Assembly: GCA_910587935.1 (NCBI GenBank)
Contig: CAJUNP010000043.1
Coordinates: 1-22,030, forward strand
Length of the DNA stretch: 22,030 bases
Source of the DNA: an uncultured Lachnospiraceae bacterium
Lineage (GTDB): Bacteria > Bacillota > Clostridia > Lachnospirales > Lachnospiraceae
Reading direction: 5' to 3'
Of this stretch, positions 6,529 through 13,977 are shown one piece after another. The translations under genes were made by a program, and so were the position numbers. The notes under the pieces were generated by a model. The model did not search any database. It was not told the DNA's origin and saw nothing but the letters and a program-made list of their open reading frames with translations. Each line of letters starts with the position of its first letter. The first letter of the stretch is position 1.

Positions 6529-8739
6529 ATGTCCATTTCCGTAAAAAACCAAACCTTTACGCTTTCCACAAACCGCACTGCCTATCAGATGAAAGTGGGA
6601 GCTTACAATTTTTTATTTCATACCTACTATGGGAAAAAAATTGACGAAACGGATATGTCCTATCTTTTTTCTTATCAGGACGTAGGTTTTTCGGGAAATC
6701 CCTATGACGCCGGTAAGGACCGCACGTTTTCCATTGATACTCTTCCCCTGGAGTATTCTTCTTTCGGAATCGGAGACTTCCGCGGCGATTGCATTCAGGC
6801 GGAACTGGCGGACGGAAGCAGTTCCATTGATTTCCGCTACCGTTCCCATAAGATTTATGCGGGTAAATACGGGCTTACAGACCTTCCCGCCATGTACGGG
6901 GAGGAATCGGAGTGGGCCACCCTGGAAATGCATTTATTTGATATAAAAGAAGAAATCGAGTTGATTCTATACTACGGCGTTATGGAAAAATGGGACATTA
7001 TTACGAGAGCCTGCCGTTTGGTGAACCACACGGACAATACGGTAAAGCTGCACCGGATGTTATCCGCCTGTCTGGATCTTCCTTCAGGGAATTACGATAT
7101 GGTTACTTTTTACGGACGTCACGCCAGGGAACGGAATATGGAACGCGCCCGGCTGCATCACGGAATTCAGGGAATGGAAAGTATTCGCGGCGCTTCTTCC
7201 CACCAGTATAATCCTTTTGTGATTCTCTGCGAACCCCATGCGGATGAAGAAAAAGGCGAATGTTACGGTATGTCCTTTGTTTACAGCGGTAATTTTCTCG
7301 CACAGGCAGAAGTTACCCAGCGGAATACGTCCCGGCTTGTCATGGGAATTCACCCGACCCGGTTTCTTTTTACCCTGGAAAAAGGGGAAAGCTTTACGGC
7401 GCCGGAGGTGATTCTTACTTATTCGGCAAAAGGATTTCACAGGCTGTCCTCCAATTATCATAAAGCGGTACGAAATAACCTGTGCAGGGGCAAATATAAA
7501 ACTGCCCGCCGTCCGGTTTTGATTAATAACTGGGAAGGAACTTATTTTGATTTTACGGACAGTCTGCTGTTACAGATTGCTGAGGAAAGCGCAAAGCTGG
7601 GCATTGAAATGTTTGTCCTGGACGACGGATGGTTCGGTAAACGAAACGACGATTTTTCCGGCCTGGGCGACTGGTATGTAAATGAAAGCAAGTTAAAGTG
7701 CGGACTTAAGGCATTTTCCGAAAAAATTCACGATCTGGGCATGCAGTTCGGAATCTGGTTTGAACCGGAAATGGTTTCCGAAGACAGCGATTTATTCCGT
7801 ACTCATCCCGACTATGTTTTAAACGTGCCGGGCCGCCCCGGATGCCGGGGCAGATATCAGTTTGTACTGGACTTTTCCCGGAAAGAGGTTCGGGATCTGG
7901 TTTACGAACAGATGCGAAAGATTCTTGACGGCGCACGCATCGATTATATAAAATGGGATATGAACCGGCACCTGACTAACGTCTGGTCCGCAGGTCTTCC
8001 CGCCGAACGGCAGGGCGAAGTTTACCACCGTTATGTTTTGGGCCTTTATGAATTTCTGGAACGGCTTCACCGGGATTATCCCGATCTTCTGCTTGAAGGC
8101 TGCTGCGGGGGCGGCGGACGTTTTGACGCCGGAATGTTATATTATACGCCTCAAATCTGGTGCAGCGATAATACGGATGCCAGAGAACGGCTTTTTATCC
8201 AGTATGGAACTTCCTTCGGCTATCCGGTTTCGGCAGTGGGATCGCATGTTTCCGCGTCGCCGAACCATCAGACCGGACGCGAATGCAGCCTTGCTGCAAG
8301 GGGAGCCGTCGCCATGGCGGGAACCTTTGGCTATGAGCTGAATGTTAATCAAATGACGGAGGAAGAAAAAGAAACCGTTAAAAAACAGATCACCGATTAT
8401 AAACGATTTTATGATCTGATACAGGACGGCGAATATTACCGACTTTCCGGCCCTTACGGCAATACGGCTTCCGGCGACACGGAAGGCGTATGCGCATGGG
8501 AATTCGTATCCGAAGACCGTACCCGTGCGCTGCTTTTCGCAGTTCTCACGGAAAGCCAGGGGAATCCTGTTCAAAAAGTAATAAAACTGCGCGGATTAAA
8601 TCCGGAATCGGTTTATACACGGGTTGACAGCAAGGAATTTTATACCGGAACCGCCTTAATGAACGGCGGAATTTTACTTCCCTGCGCAGGCGGGTACTGC
8701 CCTGCGGTATGTATGGAATTTACAGTCCGGAAAGAATAA
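6529..8739 (+). CDS. GH36 alpha-galactosidase
   Basis: A 736-residue glycoside hydrolase family 36 enzyme of full bacterial length (about 720-750), which removes terminal alpha-1,6-galactose from raffinose, stachyose or melibiose. An N-terminal beta-sandwich (about 1-320) precedes the TIM-barrel. LINNWEGTYFDF opens the barrel, followed by FVLDDGWFG (Asp365-Asp366). The nucleophile is Asp477 in YIKWDMNR, the acid/base Asp547 in WCSDNTD, and the conserved EGCCGGGGRFD lies between them. No signal peptide is present, so it acts in the cytoplasm on imported sugar, leaving sucrose for the GH32 enzyme. The ATG at 6529 is set by AAGGAG at 6515-6520; another ATG four bases earlier is out of frame. It heads the rightward operon. 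Confidence 0.95.
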   Translation: MSISVKNQTFTLSTNRTAYQMKVGAYNFLFHTYYGKKIDETDMSYLFSYQDVGFSGNPYDAGKDRTFSIDTLPLEYSSFGIGDFRGDCIQAELADGSSSIDFRYRSHKIYAGKYGLTDLPAMYGEESEWATLEMHLFDIKEEIELILYYGVMEKWDIITRACRLVNHTDNTVKLHRMLSACLDLPSGNYDMVTFYGRHARERNMERARLHHGIQGMESIRGASSHQYNPFVILCEPHADEEKGECYGMSFVYSGNFLAQAEVTQRNTSRLVMGIHPTRFLFTLEKGESFTAPEVILTYSAKGFHRLSSNYHKAVRNNLCRGKYKTARRPVLINNWEGTYFDFTDSLLLQIAEESAKLGIEMFVLDDGWFGKRNDDFSGLGDWYVNESKLKCGLKAFSEKIHDLGMQFGIWFEPEMVSEDSDLFRTHPDYVLNVPGRPGCRGRYQFVLDFSRKEVRDLVYEQMRKILDGARIDYIKWDMNRHLTNVWSAGLPAERQGEVYHRYVLGLYEFLERLHRDYPDLLLEGCCGGGGRFDAGMLYYTPQIWCSDNTDARERLFIQYGTSFGYPVSAVGSHVSASPNHQTGRECSLAARGAVAMAGTFGYELNVNQMTEEEKETVKKQITDYKRFYDLIQDGEYYRLSGPYGNTASGDTEGVCAWEFVSEDRTRALLFAVLTESQGNPVQKVIKLRGLNPESVYTRVDSKEFYTGTALMNGGILLPCAGGYCPAVCMEFTVRKE

Positions 8740-8778
8740 GAAAGAATTATGAAAATAATAAATCCAGGAGGAACGATT

Positions 8779-9732
8779 ATGTTTGATGTTACGGCGCTCG
8801 GCGAATTGTTGATTGATTTTACACCCAGCGGTAAATCCGAAGCGGGGAGACGGCTTTTTGAGCAGAATCCCGGGGGAGCCCCTGCAAATGTGCTGGCCGC
8901 GTTGAACCGGTGCGGATTAAAAACGGCTTTTATCGGAAAAGTCGGGCAGGATATGCACGGACAGTTTTTAAAAGAAACTTTGGAAGCGGCAGGAATCTGC
9001 ACGGACGGTTTGATTGCAGACCCGACGGTTTTCACCACGCTGGCTTTTGTGGCTTTAAACGACGCAGGGGAAAGAAGTTTTTCTTTTGCGAGAAAACCGG
9101 GCGCCGACACAATGCTTACGGCGGAGGATGTGAATTCCGGTCTTATTGAGCAAAGCAGGGTATTTCACGTAGGATCACTGTCTTTAACGGACGAGCCCGC
9201 AAAAAGCGCAACGCTGGCCGCTTTGAAAAAGGCCAGGGAAGCCGGCTGTATTATCTCTTACGACCCCAATTACAGAGCGCCGCTGTGGAGCAGCCGGGAA
9301 GCAGCCATTGAAGGGATGCGGGAAGTTCTTCCGTTTGTAGACGTTATGAAAATGTCGGACGAAGAAACGGAGCTTTTAACAGGCATTAAGGAACCGGAAC
9401 AAGCGGCCGCTAAATTGACGGAGCAGGGAATTCCCTTAGCAGCCGTAACACTGGGCTCCGAAGGAGCTTACGTGTATACCCGTGAGGGCGGCAGAATTGT
9501 ACCCGGATTTTCCAGTCATGTAGTCGATACGACGGGGGCCGGCGATTCTTTCTGGGGCGGATTCCTGTACAGTCTGATACAAAGCGGAAAAAGACCGGCG
9601 GAAGTATCGTTGACGGAAGCGGCGTCTTTTGCGCGTTTTGCCAACGCGCTTGCCAGTCTGTGCGTAGAGAAACGCGGCGGAATTCCGGCGATGCCTGCGC
9701 TTAATGAAATTGAGAAGAGATTGAACGGGTAA
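8779..9732 (+). CDS. Fructokinase, PfkB/ribokinase family
   Basis: A 317-residue PfkB-family sugar kinase that phosphorylates free fructose at the expense of ATP. The two signature regions are NPGGAPANVLAALNRCG (residues 30-46, substrate pocket) and DTTGAGDSFWGG (250-261), with catalytic base Asp256. The sequence pattern suits fructokinases (ScrK-like) rather than ribokinases, and the context supports this because the GH32 enzyme yields free fructose. The start is the ATG at 8779, preceded by AGGAGG at 8766-8771; an in-frame ATG 30 bases upstream lacks such a site. It lies 39 bases after the alpha-galactosidase gene and ends before a strong terminator. Confidence 0.9.
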   Translation: MFDVTALGELLIDFTPSGKSEAGRRLFEQNPGGAPANVLAALNRCGLKTAFIGKVGQDMHGQFLKETLEAAGICTDGLIADPTVFTTLAFVALNDAGERSFSFARKPGADTMLTAEDVNSGLIEQSRVFHVGSLSLTDEPAKSATLAALKKAREAGCIISYDPNYRAPLWSSREAAIEGMREVLPFVDVMKMSDEETELLTGIKEPEQAAAKLTEQGIPLAAVTLGSEGAYVYTREGGRIVPGFSSHVVDTTGAGDSFWGGFLYSLIQSGKRPAEVSLTEAASFARFANALASLCVEKRGGIPAMPALNEIEKRLNG

Positions 9733-9781
9733 TGCATAATTGCCTTGCAAATGGTTTCGTTTTACTTTTCCCGGAAATATT

Positions 9782-9815
9782 AAAAGGCGCATGGTTTTTA
9801 TTCCATGCGTCTTTT
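9782..9815. terminator. Intrinsic terminator between fructokinase and acetyltransferase
   Basis: AAAAGGCGCATGG (9782-9794) pairs with CCATGCGTCTTTT (9803-9815) through 13 bp including one G-T wobble, with an eight-base loop. T-rich sequence follows on the plus strand and also on the minus strand, so it can end both the rightward fructokinase transcript and the converging acetyltransferase transcript. Confidence 0.85.
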
Positions 9816-9878
9816 CTGTTTTTGTTGTCTTTCCCCTCTCTTGACAAGGGTTTTATATCACTTTTGATTTCGGTAAAC

Positions 9879-10403
9879 CTATAACCCAATCCAATAACGC
9901 TGCTTAATATGTCCATCTTCTTCAATTTCATTTTCCAAGATTCCACCATTGCTAATAATCGATTTCGCTGATGCAATGTTATCTTTATCGCAGCATATCA
10001 AGACATTGTTAATACCAAGTTTTTTACACTCGCCTAATGCTAACGCAATTATTGCCGTTGCATAACCTTTTCTTCTTTCACTGGGTCTGACTCCGTCGCC
10101 TATGTGGCCACCGGTTTTTATCAGTTCATCATTTAGATAGTGGCGAATATTTACAGCCCCTACAAAAATATTTCTATCTTTGTCGAGACAAAATAAAGTT
10201 GTATCGGGAACCCAGCCATTTTTACTTTCTTCCTTTGTATCAAGATTCTCCATATAATGTTCAAAATTATGAAAATCATTCGCCCATATTTTCCATGGAG
10301 ACATATCCGTGTGATTCGCTATAATATCGTTCTTCCATTCCGTCAGCATTTCAAATAGCTGCTCCTTATATTCAACTGTTAATCTCACAAGTTCAATATT
10401 CAT
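9879..10403 (-). CDS. GNAT-family N-acetyltransferase
   Basis: A 174-residue GCN5-related acetyltransferase. The acetyl-CoA-binding region is HIGDGVRPSERRKGYATAII (about residues 103-122), carrying the R-x-x-G-Y-A signature, and the tail LICCDKDNIASAKSIISNGG is the usual C-terminal strand and helix of the fold. The substrate cannot be inferred. The start at 10403 was chosen because AGGGGG lies nine bases upstream and the family match begins at MNIELVRLT; a longer reading frame upstream adds only unrelated residues. TATAAT on the minus strand at 10431-10426 could be its own minus-10 box. The gene sits between the fructokinase terminator and the Rpn-type gene, in DNA visibly richer in A+T than the sugar locus. 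Confidence 0.85.
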   Translation of the reverse strand: MNIELVRLTVEYKEQLFEMLTEWKNDIIANHTDMSPWKIWANDFHNFEHYMENLDTKEESKNGWVPDTTLFCLDKDRNIFVGAVNIRHYLNDELIKTGGHIGDGVRPSERRKGYATAIIALALGECKKLGINNVLICCDKDNIASAKSIISNGGILENEIEEDGHIKQRYWIGL

Positions 10404-10502
10404 TTTGTACCCCCTACAAGCTTTAATTATATAATGCGTGGAAAATGCCAAAGGAAAATCTGTCATTTTCCCCGGCGCTTTTATTCATATTTTGCCACAA
10501 AC

Positions 10503-10754
10503 TTAATCTGCCAAATTATATTCTTTATATAATTTTTTTCTTGCATCTTCATCGGAAAGAAGCTCTATATCCTGCAAACGTCCGTCCCTTTGCAAATATT
10601 GGACTAGCCGGACCAGTAATTTTTCAGCTTCCTGCCGGCCTTTGATCATGCCTTCTTGTATTCCTTCTTTCTTACCTTCTTCTATTCCTTCCTCTCTCGC
10701 AATCCTTTTCTCACTCTCAATGTGGGCCTGCTCGTCATACTCTGACAGTAACAT
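10503..10754 (-). CDS. C-terminal segment of the Rpn-type protein, possibly translated on its own
   Basis: An 83-residue frame that encodes the C-terminal part of the split Rpn-family nuclease. It begins MLLSEYDEQAHIESEKRIAR and continues with a repetitive charged stretch (EEGIEEGKKEGIQEGMIKG) typical of the family tail, likely helical or coiled-coil, ending in a small domain. An AGGAGG lies eight bases before its ATG, so it could be translated independently. In E. coli Rpn proteins a C-terminal product from an internal start has been described as an inhibitor of the full-length nuclease. A comparable role here is only an inference, and this may simply be the downstream half of a broken gene. 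Confidence 0.5.
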   Translation of the reverse strand: MLLSEYDEQAHIESEKRIAREEGIEEGKKEGIQEGMIKGRQEAEKLLVRLVQYLQRDGRLQDIELLSDEDARKKLYKEYNLAD

Positions 10755-10767
10755 GGAACATACCTCC

Positions 10768-10806
10768 TCACGATTTTCTCTTAAGATTTTCTCTTAAGAT
10801 TTTCTC
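10768..10806 (-). repeat. 13-bp tandem repeat, three copies, inside the Rpn-type gene
   Basis: Read on the minus strand, GAGAAAATCTTAA occurs twice exactly and is followed by a third copy, GAGAAAATCGTGA, with two differences. Thirteen is not a multiple of three, so gain or loss of a unit switches the frame of the nuclease gene. Two units restore a continuous protein; the three units present here stop translation in the third copy. Confidence 0.9.
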
Positions 10807-11456
10807 CAGTATTCCTTCGTTGATACATTCCTCTACGGCATGGTCAACGGCATCTTTAATTGACATCTTATTACTTGTATTCTCTCTGACCTTTCCGATG
10901 AACTTAGAATATTCCTCCAGCTTCCGGCACTTCCTCATAATCTCCCGGTTCTGTCCGTAATTGATATTCAGCACCACCGCATGACAGTCAATGGCCGCAA
11001 TTTCCCTATTCATTCCTTCCGGAAAGGCGCTGTGCAAATGGAATACCTGACGTTCCGGCTGTAGCCTGGTTCCATTGTAAAATACCACAAACTGCGGAAA
11101 AGGCAACTTGATCTGTTTACTGCTGTATAGATCCTTATCACCCCCGGACATCATCTTCCGGTACAAATCTGCAAAATAAAACAACCCCCGCAGAGGAAGA
11201 TTAGGACTATAGGTGCTCTGATGCTCATAGAGACTGAGAACACCCTTAACCAGAAAAGATATGTCATTTTTCATCCCCATATACACCGCATCTTCCAGCG
11301 TATTAATTTCCAAATCCTCCGGATTATTATAGTTCGTACCGTTGATTGCATTGTAAAGCTGCAGCAGATCCTCTTTTTCCCGGAAGACCAGCTTAAACAG
11401 TCTGTCCTTATACTCTCTGTTCACATTATTTCGTTCATCTGTCATAGACTACCTCC

Positions 11457-11485
11457 ATTATAAGTTTTTTTGATACATTCTGCAA
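11457..11485 (-). promoter_or_regulatory. Candidate promoter of the Rpn-type gene
   Basis: On the minus strand TTGCAG (11485-11480), a 17-base spacer and TATAAT (11462-11457) form a near-consensus promoter. The minus-10 box directly abuts the GGAGG ribosome binding site (11456-11452) and lies only 11 bases before the ATG, so a transcript from it would begin inside or after the Shine-Dalgarno sequence. Confidence 0.5.
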
Positions 11486-11572
11486 TACCGAAATGTGGCT
11501 GATAATGCCGGAATTTGTAGAATCTGAGGGATCCCGCTTCATGAAATATGAAAATTTCATGGATGATTTAAG

Positions 11573-11600
11573 AAAGCTGTCCGCTTTTTCGGACAGCTTT
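11573..11600. terminator. Terminator-like hairpin upstream of the Rpn-type gene
   Basis: AAAGCTGTCCG (11573-11583) and its perfect complement CGGACAGCTTT (11590-11600) form an 11-bp stem with a six-base loop. It lies between the end of the PUA-like gene and the Rpn-type promoter and probably ends the leftward AraC/PUA-like transcript. A second 8-bp hairpin, CATGAAAT/ATTTCATG at 11540-11561, follows in that direction. I see no gene in 11486-11648. Confidence 0.75.
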
Positions 11601-11648
11601 ACTTTATCGTAATTTCATTTATTTGTCAATACCTGCGCACTTATATCT

Positions 11649-12113
11649 TTAAAACTTTGATTTTTCATAATTATAAGGAATACTTGTACCCACAACAACA
11701 TCTTCTATTTTATCTATAATCAGCCAATCGTCCATATTTCCTTGATGTTCAAACCTAAGAGGCTCTATTTCCTTCACATTTTCAAACTCCACTAAGCATA
11801 AACATTTTTTATGCCAGCGTGTTTTTTGCTTTTCCGATAAGTTTAATTGATTTTGGTTTTCTTCCAAAACTTTTGTGATTTCATCATCCGTTAGCTTCTC
11901 ATAATTCTGAACTGTTTTCACAGTTGCAGTTGCCGTTATCAAGGCGCTTCCCTTTTCCATAAAATAAAGACGTTCTCCCTCAAAAACCCGGCTATGAGGA
12001 ATTTTTCTCCCTGCCGCACCACGAACCACCATACGCTTTGTTCCTGCCATAATTTTATCCAATACTTTTTCGCCTTTTTTCCCTGTATTGTCGCAATAAA
12101 CTAAATGTACCAT
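11649..12113 (-). CDS. Conserved hypothetical protein, PUA/ASCH-like fold suspected
   Basis: A 154-residue soluble protein that I cannot name. Residues 34-66 (AAGRKIPHSRVFEGERLYFM and then EKGSALITATATV) have the look of the PUA/ASCH/EVE superfamily, in which a short barrel reads modified bases or RNA; a later WHKKCLCLVEFENVKEIEP and GNMDDWLII complete the conserved-looking core. There is no signal peptide or membrane segment. Its ATG lies three bases after the AraC-type stop codon, with AGGAGG inside the end of that gene, so the two are translationally coupled and likely functionally linked. A terminator-like hairpin follows 49 bases downstream. The fold assignment is tentative. Confidence 0.7.
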   Translation of the reverse strand: MVHLVYCDNTGKKGEKVLDKIMAGTKRMVVRGAAGRKIPHSRVFEGERLYFMEKGSALITATATVKTVQNYEKLTDDEITKVLEENQNQLNLSEKQKTRWHKKCLCLVEFENVKEIEPLRFEHQGNMDDWLIIDKIEDVVVGTSIPYNYEKSKF

Positions 12114-12116
12114 GTG

Positions 12117-12992
12117 TCAGGCCTCCTCTATAATTGGTATCCATATTTGACTTAAATAGTTGTTATCGTATGAATTGCCGTCACTATACCATTCTAATTC
12201 CGGACAATGTGCGTGTTTAAACGGATATTTAAGTAACCATTCTTCATTCAGGTATTTCCATCCATTTTGGATGGACTGCGGTATCGTACCTACACAATCA
12301 AATACCGCCCAAGTCACCTCTGGTATTATCATTTCAGTAAATCCGTCTGGCAAATCCACATCCGATGTAACCATGACTGAATATTCCAATTCCCTGGAAT
12401 CTTCATCATAACAGTTAAACACCCCAAACATTCCTTTGGGATTCCCCTTATCTAAAGATATCAATTCCGAATATGTGCCGTTGTGTTGACAAGCGCTCCA
12501 AAATTCCGGAATTTTCAAAAAGTGTTCATTATCTGTATAGGAAACTTTAATACTTTTTCCAATTAAACGCAGACTTTGTTTTCTTTCAAGTTTCCATGAA
12601 TACTTTTGTTTATACATGATCTGCATTTTAGGCATGACTGCCAATTCCACTTTTTTATCCCGCGCTTCTTTGGGCGAAACGCCATGAAATTGTTGAAAAG
12701 CCTTTGTAAATGAAGTCGGCGAATTATAACCATACTTGTAACTAATATCTACAATTCGCAAATCTGTACTCTTCAAATCATATCCGGCCAATGTTAATTT
12801 CCTGGAACGGATATACTCAGAAAAACTAAATCCATTCATATACGAAAACACTTTTTGGAAAAAATCAAAAGAACAGCCTGCCATTTTTGCTATATCATCA
12901 TTATTAATAGGTTCTTCTATCCTTTGCAGATGATTTTCAACGTAATCAATGATATTTTGTAATTTTTCATTCCATTCCATAATTGTATACAT
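12117..12992 (-). CDS. AraC-family regulator with GyrI-like ligand-binding domain
   Basis: A 291-residue transcription regulator of the Rob/SoxS-like class. The N-terminal third is the AraC double helix-turn-helix, including NNDIAKMAGCSFDFFQKVF and YKYGYNSPTSFTKAFQQFHG, ending near residue 105. The remainder matches the GyrI-like/effector-binding layout (LRLIGKSIKVSY, then paired beta-alpha-beta units, with ITEMIIPEVTWAVF-like strands), which in relatives binds small hydrophobic or cationic drugs. The start is uncertain: ATG 12992 has AGGA seven bases upstream, while ATG 12980, four codons in, begins at the usual family start MEWNEKLQ. It heads a two-gene leftward unit and faces the MerR-type gene across a shared control region. 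Confidence 0.85.
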   Translation of the reverse strand: MYTIMEWNEKLQNIIDYVENHLQRIEEPINNDDIAKMAGCSFDFFQKVFSYMNGFSFSEYIRSRKLTLAGYDLKSTDLRIVDISYKYGYNSPTSFTKAFQQFHGVSPKEARDKKVELAVMPKMQIMYKQKYSWKLERKQSLRLIGKSIKVSYTDNEHFLKIPEFWSACQHNGTYSELISLDKGNPKGMFGVFNCYDEDSRELEYSVMVTSDVDLPDGFTEMIIPEVTWAVFDCVGTIPQSIQNGWKYLNEEWLLKYPFKHAHCPELEWYSDGNSYDNNYLSQIWIPIIEEA

Positions 12993-13104
12993 TTCCTTTT
13001 CCTGAGCTATATTTTATCATGTGCGGATATAGTTTTCAGCTCATTTCAGGTACCGGCCGGATAGCATTTAAAATAATCAATCATTATATCCTGTTTCCTG
13101 CCAC

Positions 13105-13154
13105 TTGTATATTTTTTATAAATCAGTATACTGATTATAATTATAAATTGTCAA
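13105..13154. promoter_or_regulatory. Overlapping divergent promoters centred on a 16-bp palindrome
   Basis: AATCAGTA and its exact complement TACTGATT form a perfect 16-bp palindrome (13121-13136). On the minus strand TTGACA (13154-13149) is followed after 18 bases by TATACT (13130-13125), a strong promoter for the AraC-type gene. On the plus strand TTGTAT (13105-13110) is followed after 16 bases by TATACT (13127-13132), facing the MerR-type gene. Both minus-10 boxes lie inside the palindrome, so one bound regulator could silence both directions. Confidence 0.5.
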
Positions 13155-13236
13155 ATCCCAAAAATCCCCTTCCGTAACCTGTTGCTTGTGACGCAGCGTC
13201 ATGATGTATGCTTTCAGTCAAGGAGGTGAAAAAGCT

Positions 13237-13977
13237 ATGTCAAAATATACCACCGGAGAGATTGCAAAGCTGTGCGGCGTTTCCGTCCGTACGGTCCAGT
13301 ACTATGATTCCCGTGCCATTCTGGTTCCCAGCGAACTCAGCGAAGGCGGCAGACGGCTTTATTCGGAGGAGGACTTATCCCGGATGAAAATCATTTGTTT
13401 TCTGCGCGAACTTGATTTGCCTATAAATAGTATCAGGCAGCTGTTTTCGGAAGAATATTCTGAAGAAGTTCTTTTTCTTTTGCTGAAAGAGCAGGAAAAC
13501 AAGCTTCGGAATGAAGTGGCGGAAAAACAGGCCCGGCTGGATAAGCTGAACGACCTGAAACAAACAATCGGGAAAGTAGAGCATTTTAACGTTGAATCTA
13601 TCGGAGACATAGCGCTTATTATGGAAAACCGGAAAAAACTACGCAGGGTACGTTTCCGGATGATTACAGCCGGAGTTATCATGGATATTATTGAGATCGG
13701 TACCTTGCTTTTATGGATCCTTAAGGGAATCTGGCCGCCCTTTGTCCTTGGCATGTGTATGGTTGTCTCGATAGCCCTGTGGATCTCTTATTATTACTAT
13801 AAACGTGTGGCTTATATTTGTCCGAAATGCCATACGGTCTTTAAACCGGCCCTGCGGTATATGTTTTGGTCAAAGCATACGCCAAATACAAGAAAACTGA
13901 CCTGCACAGCCTGCGGACACCGCGGTTTTTGTGTGGAAACGTATAATATCGAAAGGAATGAACAAAAACATGAATGA
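13237..13977 (+). CDS. MerR-family regulator with transmembrane and zinc-ribbon tail
   Basis: A 246-residue protein with an unusual layout. Residues 1-70 are a MerR winged helix-turn-helix (TTGEIAKLCGVSVRTVQYYD), residues 75-110 a coiled-coil dimerisation helix. Two membrane helices follow (about 138-155 and 160-187). The C-terminus has two CxxC pairs, Cys195/Cys198 and Cys223/Cys226, that should form a zinc ribbon. The DNA-binding part is therefore probably tethered to the membrane. AAGGAGGTG lies nine bases before the ATG at 13237; an in-frame ATG 36 bases upstream has no such site. It heads an ABC-transporter operon and presumably controls it. The signal it senses is unknown. Confidence 0.85.
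   Translation: MSKYTTGEIAKLCGVSVRTVQYYDSRAILVPSELSEGGRRLYSEEDLSRMKIICFLRELDLPINSIRQLFSEEYSEEVLFLLLKEQENKLRNEVAEKQARLDKLNDLKQTIGKVEHFNVESIGDIALIMENRKKLRRVRFRMITAGVIMDIIEIGTLLLWILKGIWPPFVLGMCMVVSIALWISYYYYKRVAYICPKCHTVFKPALRYMFWSKHTPNTRKLTCTACGHRGFCVETYNIERNEQKHE

Larger units (their letters stand above)
10503..11445 (-). pseudogene. Rpn/PD-(D/E)XK nuclease (transposase_31-like), frameshifted by a 13-bp repeat
   Basis: The first 225 residues (11445-10768) are the nuclease portion of an Rpn-type protein (recombination-promoting nuclease, often labelled putative transposase). Family features include FKLVFREKEDLLQLYNAING near the start, the conserved NDISF, and YEHQSTYSPNLPLRGLFYF, where D...E-x-Q is the expected PD-(D/E)XK variant. 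The frame ends early in LRENLKRKS at a 13-bp tandem repeat. Removing one copy joins the frame in phase to the 10754-10503 segment through LRENREEVCSMLLSEYDEQ, and the whole becomes 930 bases, exactly 309 codons plus stop, the usual length. The gene is therefore out of frame in this copy, reversibly or not. The start has GGAGG seven bases upstream. Confidence 0.85.

Noticed and set aside
8137..8574. A 145-codon open frame on the minus strand opposite the alpha-galactosidase gene, and similar long antisense frames elsewhere (for example 14441-15004 and 7084-7461).
   Set aside because: They lie wholly inside strongly supported genes, lack ribosome binding sites and resemble no family; codon bias of the true gene keeps the antisense frame open.
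10440..10471. Inverted repeat GGAAAATG...CATTTTCC after the Rpn-type gene as a terminator.
   Set aside because: The loop is 16 bases, the stem is AT-rich and no T-run follows on either strand.
10768..10806. Reading the short tandem repeat as a CRISPR or other repeat array.
   Set aside because: The units are 13 bp, directly adjacent with no spacers, and lie inside a coding gene.
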